DNA from: Apostichopus japonicus
Taxonomy: Eukaryota; Echinodermata; Holothuroidea; Aspidochirotida; Stichopodidae
DNA: 64,000 nucleotides
Reading direction: 5' to 3'
Assembly: GCF_037975245.1 (NCBI RefSeq)
Contig: NC_092565.1
Coordinates: 15,839,499 to 15,903,498 of the forward strand
A model generated the notes under the pieces. That model worked only from the letters and a program-made list of their open reading frames with translations. It did no database searches and had not been told where the DNA came from. The translations under genes were made by a program, and so were the position numbers. Below are positions 57,931 to 64,000 of this stretch, one piece after another (within the stretch, counting starts at the first letter, position 1; every line of letters begins with the position of its first letter).

Positions 57931-58325
57931 ATCAGTCGTTTGGTTTTACGTGCCCAGTTCTATCCTGGCTGATTTAGAAAGTATCATGTTCCTTGTAGGA
58001 AAACCGTGGTATACTCACCTGACAAATGATGATCACACAGTCTCGATGTAAAGGGACTGGGTTTGAGAGCGGATCAGTCGTTCGAATGTTTGGTTTTTCG
58101 TGCCCAGGTACTTTCCTGGGTGCCACTTTCTTAAAAATGAATTGTTCCTTCCCATGAGATTCGTGATACACATCTCACTATCATCACACAGCCATAGTCT
58201 CGGTGCCAAGGAGAGGGTAACAATACAAGAAAAAGACTGAATGACTCGAATCATGGGTGTAATATTTGTTGTTATGTTCAATTGTCTTGCTTCCTAATGC
58301 TGAATGACATATCGCGAGTGGATCA

Positions 58326-58720
58326 GCTAATAATAATAATAATAATACACAGTTCTTATAAAGCGCAAATACACACTTAAGTCTCAGTGCGCTGATTATT
58401 ATTAACCCCTGGTCATTGGTAACTTGTCACACCCACACACCAAAGTGTGCACAATTCAATCAATCTCTCCTGGGGCACCACAGTGCACCACAACCACGTG
58501 TCCCCTGGGGGACTTCCCATAGGGTGCAGCCACAAACCGGCGCACGCAACTATATTTACAAGTTACCTCGCAGGTCCCCATTTATACACCTGGGTGAAGA
58601 GAGGCAATGGAGATAAAGCGCCTTGCCCAAGGACACAACGCAATGATCTGGCCAGGGCTCGAACCTGTAATCCTTAGATCACAAGTCCACTGCCTTAACC
58701 ACTTGACCACAACGCCCCCC
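58326..58720 (-). repeat. tRNA-derived SINE, minus strand (about 390 bp)
   Basis: On the minus strand the head reads GTGGTCAAGTGGTTAAGGCA (A-box region TGGTCAAGTGG), followed by GTGATCTAAGGATTAC and B-box GGTTCGAGCCC. The body contains CTTGGGCAAGGCGCTTTATC, and the element ends in (ATT)n. The copy at 28880-29165 is shorter and more diverged. Confidence 0.88.
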
Positions 58721-58897
58721 CCCCCCCAGCTAGGGAGCGATGTCTTCTAAAAGTATGGTATAGGGATGCAAATGCGGCTTTCAGGAAGACTATGAATTTA
58801 CAAAATGCCCCTGAGCAAGTTTCTATGCTGCCAACGGAGGAACAAGTTCAAAGTATTAACCCTAAGATATTGACTTGGTATCAAAGTACCACATCCA

Positions 58898-58903
<6 letters not shown>

Positions 58904-58945
<42 letters not shown>
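58904..58945. repeat. (TA)n microsatellite
   Basis: About 20 TA dinucleotides. Confidence 0.95.
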
Positions 58946-58946
<1 letters not shown>

Positions 58947-59929
58947 CAAACTATGAAAGAAACAATTACTATACAAGCTAAAGAAGAATAAGTGACTAAA
59001 TCTGCTGCTGCAGTTTATACAACTTGGGAAATAATTAATCCTGCAGCGCCTGACTATGACGATGTTTCATATACAATATGGTATACTCAACGACTTGGCG
59101 CACTGTATTAGCTATAGAGCGAGACTTTCTTTTTCACTTCGAACCCCAGTGAAGGCTTTTGCCGATCTTTTGCACCTCATGCTTGCATTAGGAGCCCTAA
59201 CTATTAGATAATCAGCATAATATCTCAACCGATACAGTGGCGCGACGGCTGAAAGAGCAGATATAATGTTTTAGCTCAATATCGGATAAAATTCACTACA
59301 TCAAAATTAAATTCAAACGTAAGATTGAGGGTATGTGGCGATTTTATATATTTTAAGGATTTATCATCTTTAGGCTGTTGTGAAAAGGAAAAGGTCAACG
59401 GTATTTCGACAGATCAGTCCGTTACTGAATACGAATCCATGGTCCTGTTTTGAAACCCTTCTATGATGGGCGGTATAGCAATTCCGGACGTAAGAAAGAG
59501 ACCTTGTAATTGTTTTACATTAAAAACACTGCTCCATTGCAGAAGTGATAATTGTAACGACCCATGTAACCCGAACGGATAGTTAAAAAATGTAGTCCCA
59601 AGCCTTATTTTACTTAATTTAGTTTTATGCACGTGTAATCCTTACTAGATCGTGGTGGACTGGGCATAAATAATTGATATCGCCTCAGTGATCCCGGTGA
59701 CGCTGGGACTTTGAACCGAGTGAAGCATTTTGGGCCCATGGTGAAACTATACTGCATCATTTCAGATCAAGAGGAAATTGGCGCCTCGGGTCTAGCAATA
59801 TATCGGTTCCCGAGTCGGTAAATATTATGACAAACTTAACGATTATAAAATCATGCAGCCGATGCTTACATTCTTCATAACGGCCATAACGGCAATAAAG
59901 TAGGATTAATATTCGGCATAACCAGTATT

Positions 59930-60160
59930 TTCTAATAGGGTTGTGAATGAGTGGAACGGTTTGCCTTAGAAAGTTGTACTTGCAAGTAGTGTCAATGGGT
60001 TTAAGAATGCTTTGCACAAGCACTTTAAGCATTGTAATCGGGTCTGAGTGTTTGTGTCTTCAGTTTTTTTCTCTCTCCTATATAGGGTCCTTGATGGGGA
60101 CAATTGAGTGTCCCCCTGATCCTTTTTTTTTCTACTAAACTAAACTATAACTAAACTAAA
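59930..60160 (+). pseudogene. CR1-like LINE 3' fragment, copy 2
   Basis: Matches 26815-27030: RVVNEWNGLP is followed by an in-frame stop in place of Glu, then VVLASSVNGFKNALHKHF and the same 3' UTR (AGGGTCCTTGATGGGGACA) with a CTAAACTAAACTA tail. It is a 5'-truncated dead copy, only about 230 bp. Confidence 0.88.
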
Positions 60161-60626
60161 TTTTGCTGTCCGAGTCATTGACTTTCACCAATTATCGCTG
60201 CTGTAGGCTGGTTTCAATGCACGCGTCAATTTTACCACCAAAAAGTGCAAGTTTATGCCATTTACGCCAGTTTATGCCAGATCTTTCTGTGAGTGGTTAA
60301 TGGTACACATTTGGGACCGGGACCTAGCGTGCATGCGACTCCTTATCTTACGGTTATCTTTCACCGCATACTTTAACCAGGGACTTGCTATCTTAATGGC
60401 AACTTCCTGCTTTAACAACGCTATAGCTTGCGCTCAGTAAAGCAATTTAACTTTGACTTCTGTATGGCGATTTGTTTTTGCTGCGCTTTTTGGCACCCAT
60501 TTGCTTATCATAACCATTTTGGAACGGGGTTGGCTTTCCCCAGTCTAGCGTTTTTCTCAATTCCATAATGGTAACTGTAGTTTGAAGTTACAAATTTGTT
60601 CGCGCTAAACCAAACCAGAGGAAAAC

Positions 60627-63600
60627 ATGGCGAATATAATAGAACAGGTGCCCAGGTTTTATTCTCAACAATTAACAAAACTCTTCTGGGATACTTTTCT
60701 TGAAGCATTTCATATATGTCTTTTGAAACTTATCGTAGTCACCTGAAGTTACGAATAACATATATTTAGAGCGATGTTTACTACAGAACCATGTTTTAGG
60801 CTAATCTCAATTCACCTTAATATGTTAGGCTCTTAGAAACATGTCCTAGTGTTACATGTAAACATGTACCGAAGTCTAGACTTCACTTGGCTTCACCTAA
60901 CTTGTGTAGGCCTACAGCACAGATCACATGTAGCAAAATAAGAGTAAAACGAAAGATTTGCTCAAAAATTGTCGAGATTATTTACTAACTATTGTACCTT
61001 TTATGTTTTTGTTAGGGCTGGTTTGATTGATCTTGTTCACATCAAAGAATTATAGAGTGTTCTTCATTCATTATTAATTGGAATGAATGAGATGAATTCT
61101 CAGTATAGTCTTTGGATTTAGCCTCAGCCTAGACTTAATCCTAAGCTAGCCTTGGATGCCTTGAATATTATGGTGGTATACATTAACTTCACATGTCCCC
61201 TAACTTTGTATAAGTACTGTCTCGTACAAGGCTATGTTAGCCTAGCTGTCAAATTATAGCCACTTTTTCAATCACAATTTTAATCTGCAAAGCATTAATG
61301 AAATGGCTTAATTGCCACAGTGAAGCAAGGATATATTAATTTTGTATTTGAGACACTTAACTAGATTATTCCGCCCAATTTGTGAAATTATACAGTAAAC
61401 TTCCAATGCATGTGCAAAGTTAGGGAAATTTTTTCCTGCTCTGAGCATTTTGCTTCCCAACCTTTACATGTGTAACTCAAGATTTCTATTTCTGGCAGAA
61501 TCTGGTCAAACCATCCATGAAGTAGCATAGCTAAAGGATAGAACTAAACCACTGAGCAACATGAGGGATATTTTTATCACTGCGATACTTGAAAAGAACA
61601 ATAAAAGAAACTGTCGCAAATTTAACATATACCATCATACTAGATCGGGGGGGGGGGGGGATAGGCTGGCCCAACTTAGAATGAATTTCCATGCTTTGTG
61701 AGTTAAATAGGAGGAATAGCTCTTCAACCTTTAGCCCCTGCCTAATACTAGTACCAGGGGTGGCGATTTGTTTCAAATATGGGGGGGGGACATTTGCTTG
61801 GGTGCAGGCGAATTACTATCAAAGCAGAGCGCCACCATTGGTTGGCGCGCAGCGTACAAGAAAATTTCTGGTTTTGATAGCCCCCCAGATCACCGGAAAT
61901 GGCACTTCTCGGACTTGAAAATGACCAACCAGATGTTTACTTTTGCCTGAGAACCAAGTTTTTCCCAATAGTTTTTTTTCATTCATAACCTTTTTCAAGA
62001 TTGTCATCAGTCACACTTCATGTTCGACCTCATCGCATCTCCTGTGGATCATTGCTTTTGTAGGTTATTCTACGTAACGCCCCACAATACCCGTCAGCCC
62101 CACTTTTCAAGGTTTTAAGCCCATTATTTGTTCAGAATTTGAATAATAAATTCACTTCAAATCATACCCATAATGTTGCACAAAATTTCATCTATGGACA
62201 ACCAATATTGAAAAACCACCTTCAATCCCTAACAGACCGGTCAAAATTGCACGAATAGAGGGAAATATGATGCAGGATGTTGGTCAAGGAATTTTCGAAA
62301 ATTCAGACACAGTTAATTTCTTGGTGTACATATATTAAAACCTCTTATAACGGCTACTATAAAATTATAACCTCCTCCCCTTGGCTACGCGCCTGCGGTT
62401 AGAAATCTTGTAGGAAACAGGTCAAATGGAAACCCTGTGAACCCATATCGATGTGGATCATATATGTGATTGTACGTACTTACACTCATACACAAGAGAT
62501 GTACAGACAATATGATAATAATCATGAGTGACAACATGCTATACGGTCAGTGGTCACAAAAACGACCACGAAGAGTCATTTACCTCATGCAGCATGTGTT
62601 GGATGAAGTTTTAGCCACCGCAAAATATGATTTGGATAAATAATCTCACGCATTATTTTCTATTTATAGCCACACAAAAAAATCATGCCACCAAATATTG
62701 GTGGGGGGGACACTAGTTACTATTAGATATACCGTATATCCCCCACCTAAAATATTGGGGGGACATATATATACATATATATATATATATAATATATATA
62801 TACAGGGTTATAGCCAAGCCGGCCGGCGGCGGCCGGTGGTAACCGCCACTCACGCCTGCCGGCCGGCATTGGAAGTGAATAAACAGTCCACCGGCCGGCA
62901 CAAAAAAATAGTAAAATGCTTGTGAAATACAACAAAAGTAACAAATTTATCTTTCCCTTGCCGTAAAACATGATAATAGCGTCACCTTTTTCTGTTATTT
63001 ACCAAAATACCCTTGACCCCACTGGGGCGTTGCCCTGGACCCCACCAGGGGCCCTTAAGCGGGCCCCTGGACCCCTGGCCGTGAGATGCAAGAGCTTCGC
63101 TCGCTACGCTTCGCAAATTTATTTAACCAGCACTCACAATCTCCTAGCTATAACCCTGTATATATATATATATATATATTTTCCTTATTCATCGGCAAAC
63201 CAAATTTCATTACGGATGCGGTCCGTCTAGGTATTCATTTCGAAAAAAGTAAAACCTATACTTTCGGCTGTAGTAACAAATTGTGACACGGTTAGACAGG
63301 CGCCATGCGAGAGATTTGCCAGGTAGGGGCGAAGCTTGTAGGCAAACTATCTAAGCGTAGCGCCACCATAGGTTGGCGCGAAGCGCAAAAGAAAATTTTG
63401 GCCGAAAATGCCTCCCAGATCGCTGGAAATGGCACTTCCCAGGCCTTGTAAGTTGCATCTAAGCATTTTCTATTTTGAAATTATTAACGATATCATGAAA
63501 AAACTACAAAAAATATGCTAAAAAAAAACTATGCCACCAAATATTGGGGGGGATATTAGATACTATATCCCCCCACCTAAAATATTAGGGGGGACATGTA

Positions 63601-63971
63601 CCCCCCATGATCGCCGCCCATGACTAGTACACAGCGCATCATCGGTGTCATGATCCAACAACCATAATGCTATGACTGAGAGCCCACTAGTAAGAGGCAT
63701 GTCGTCAAGAGCAACTGTGGACAAAGACACAATTGATAAGTGGGGTTGCCTTCTTTATGTCAAAGCTTTGTCATTTCATTTCACGTTCATCTACTACCCA
63801 GCTTTCCCACTTTTTCATTCACTTTAGGACCTGGTACAGTTAGAAAGACTTTGTAAGCAGCTCTACGAGAGTCCTGACAGTGCACAGAGAGCACTAGCCG
63901 AAAAAGCACTGGTTGAGTTTACCAATGCTGCAGATCTCAACAAATGCCAGATGCTCTTAGAAAGAGCTGAT
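60627..63971 (+). CDS. XPO7: Exportin-7, 5' partial
   Basis: Exon 63828-63971 encodes [17 protein letters not shown] followed by [16 protein letters not shown] and [10 protein letters not shown], closely resembling the N-terminus of vertebrate exportin-7 (importin-beta family nuclear transport receptor, first HEAT repeats). It is flanked by TTTAG and GTAAGT and is in phase 0 at both ends. I propose a first coding exon at 60627-60647 (MANIIEQ), also phase 0, fitting the short leader that precedes this region in the family; its donor CAG|GTGCCC is weak, so this exon is less sure. The rest of the gene lies beyond the right edge. The intron holds a composite transposon. Confidence 0.85.
61755..63622. 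mobile_element. Composite hAT-like element in exportin-7 intron 1 (1868 bp)
   Basis: Left end CAGGGGTGGCGAT and right end (complement) CATGGGCGGCGAT are flanked by an exact 8-bp duplication ACTAGTAC at 61747-61754 and 63623-63630. The interior is duplicated: hairpin core copies at 61815-61917 and 63346-63448, and TGCCACCAAATATTGG-type right-end blocks at about 62687-62765 and 63530-63600, all in the same orientation. A separate TA-flanked element (62803-63158) lies between them. Confidence 0.85.
62803..63158. mobile_element. TA-flanked TIR element nested in the composite
   Basis: Perfect 12-bp ends CAGGGTTATAGC sit between TA dinucleotides in an ATAT-rich target. It is 356 bp, strongly GC-rich inside (repeated GCCGGCCGGC and CCCCTGGACCCC), and so differs sharply from its AT-rich surroundings. 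The superfamily is undetermined because the target is itself (TA)n. Confidence 0.75.
63828..63971 (+). CDS. XPO7: Exportin-7, exon with first HEAT helices
   Basis: 48 codons with consensus acceptor and donor. The blocks [17 protein letters not shown] and KCQ.LLER are the identifying signature. The next exon should continue with the SQLLA-type helix but is outside the window. Confidence 0.92.
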
Positions 63972-64000
63972 GTAAGTCCACACTTTGCAATGTACTTATC

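Overview
This window is eukaryotic nuclear DNA: every recognised gene is split by GT-AG introns, and the sequence is AT-rich and crowded with transposons, tandem arrays and microsatellites. The gene content (a Skeletor-type DM13-DOMON protein, a secreted pancreatic-lipase-family enzyme, the start of exportin-7) and the mix of hAT, CR1-like, copia and tRNA-SINE repeats point to a marine invertebrate. I think an echinoderm is most likely, but that is an inference and no species marker is visible.

Layout. 1-10.4 kb: no firmly recognised gene. It holds a foldback repeat, one unidentified exon-like ORF, a decayed copia gag and a pair of nested hAT-like elements. 10.4-41.8 kb: one + strand gene of 15 exons whose junctions all keep frame, giving a 651-residue secreted, probably GPI-anchored Skeletor-like protein (two DM13 domains, one DOMON domain, a cupredoxin-like tail region). 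Its introns, about 94% of the locus, carry CR1 and hAT remnants, SINE pieces and at least eight tandem arrays. 42-48 kb: a 43-bp tandem array, then AT-rich sequence with no gene seen. 48.2-53.9 kb: a five-exon + strand lipase of 345 residues with an intact Ser-Asp-His triad, a very short lid and no PLAT domain; three hAT-like elements, one nested in another, sit in its first intron. 54-60.6 kb: a near-perfect 54-bp hairpin, LINE pieces, a hAT-like element that interrupts a 142-bp tandem array, and a SINE. 60.6-64 kb: the first coding exons of exportin-7 (nuclear transport receptor), running off the right edge, with a composite transposon in intron 1.

The three genes share no evident pathway. 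I found no operon, CRISPR array or gene-cluster system. The most unusual signal is in the mobile DNA: at least nine elements (seven with exact or 7-of-8 8-bp target duplications, two with 6-7 bp) have different terminal inverted repeats, yet reuse two internal modules. One is a hairpin-forming core, the other a G/C-run block. This looks like repeated swapping of ends and interiors among non-autonomous hAT-like elements.
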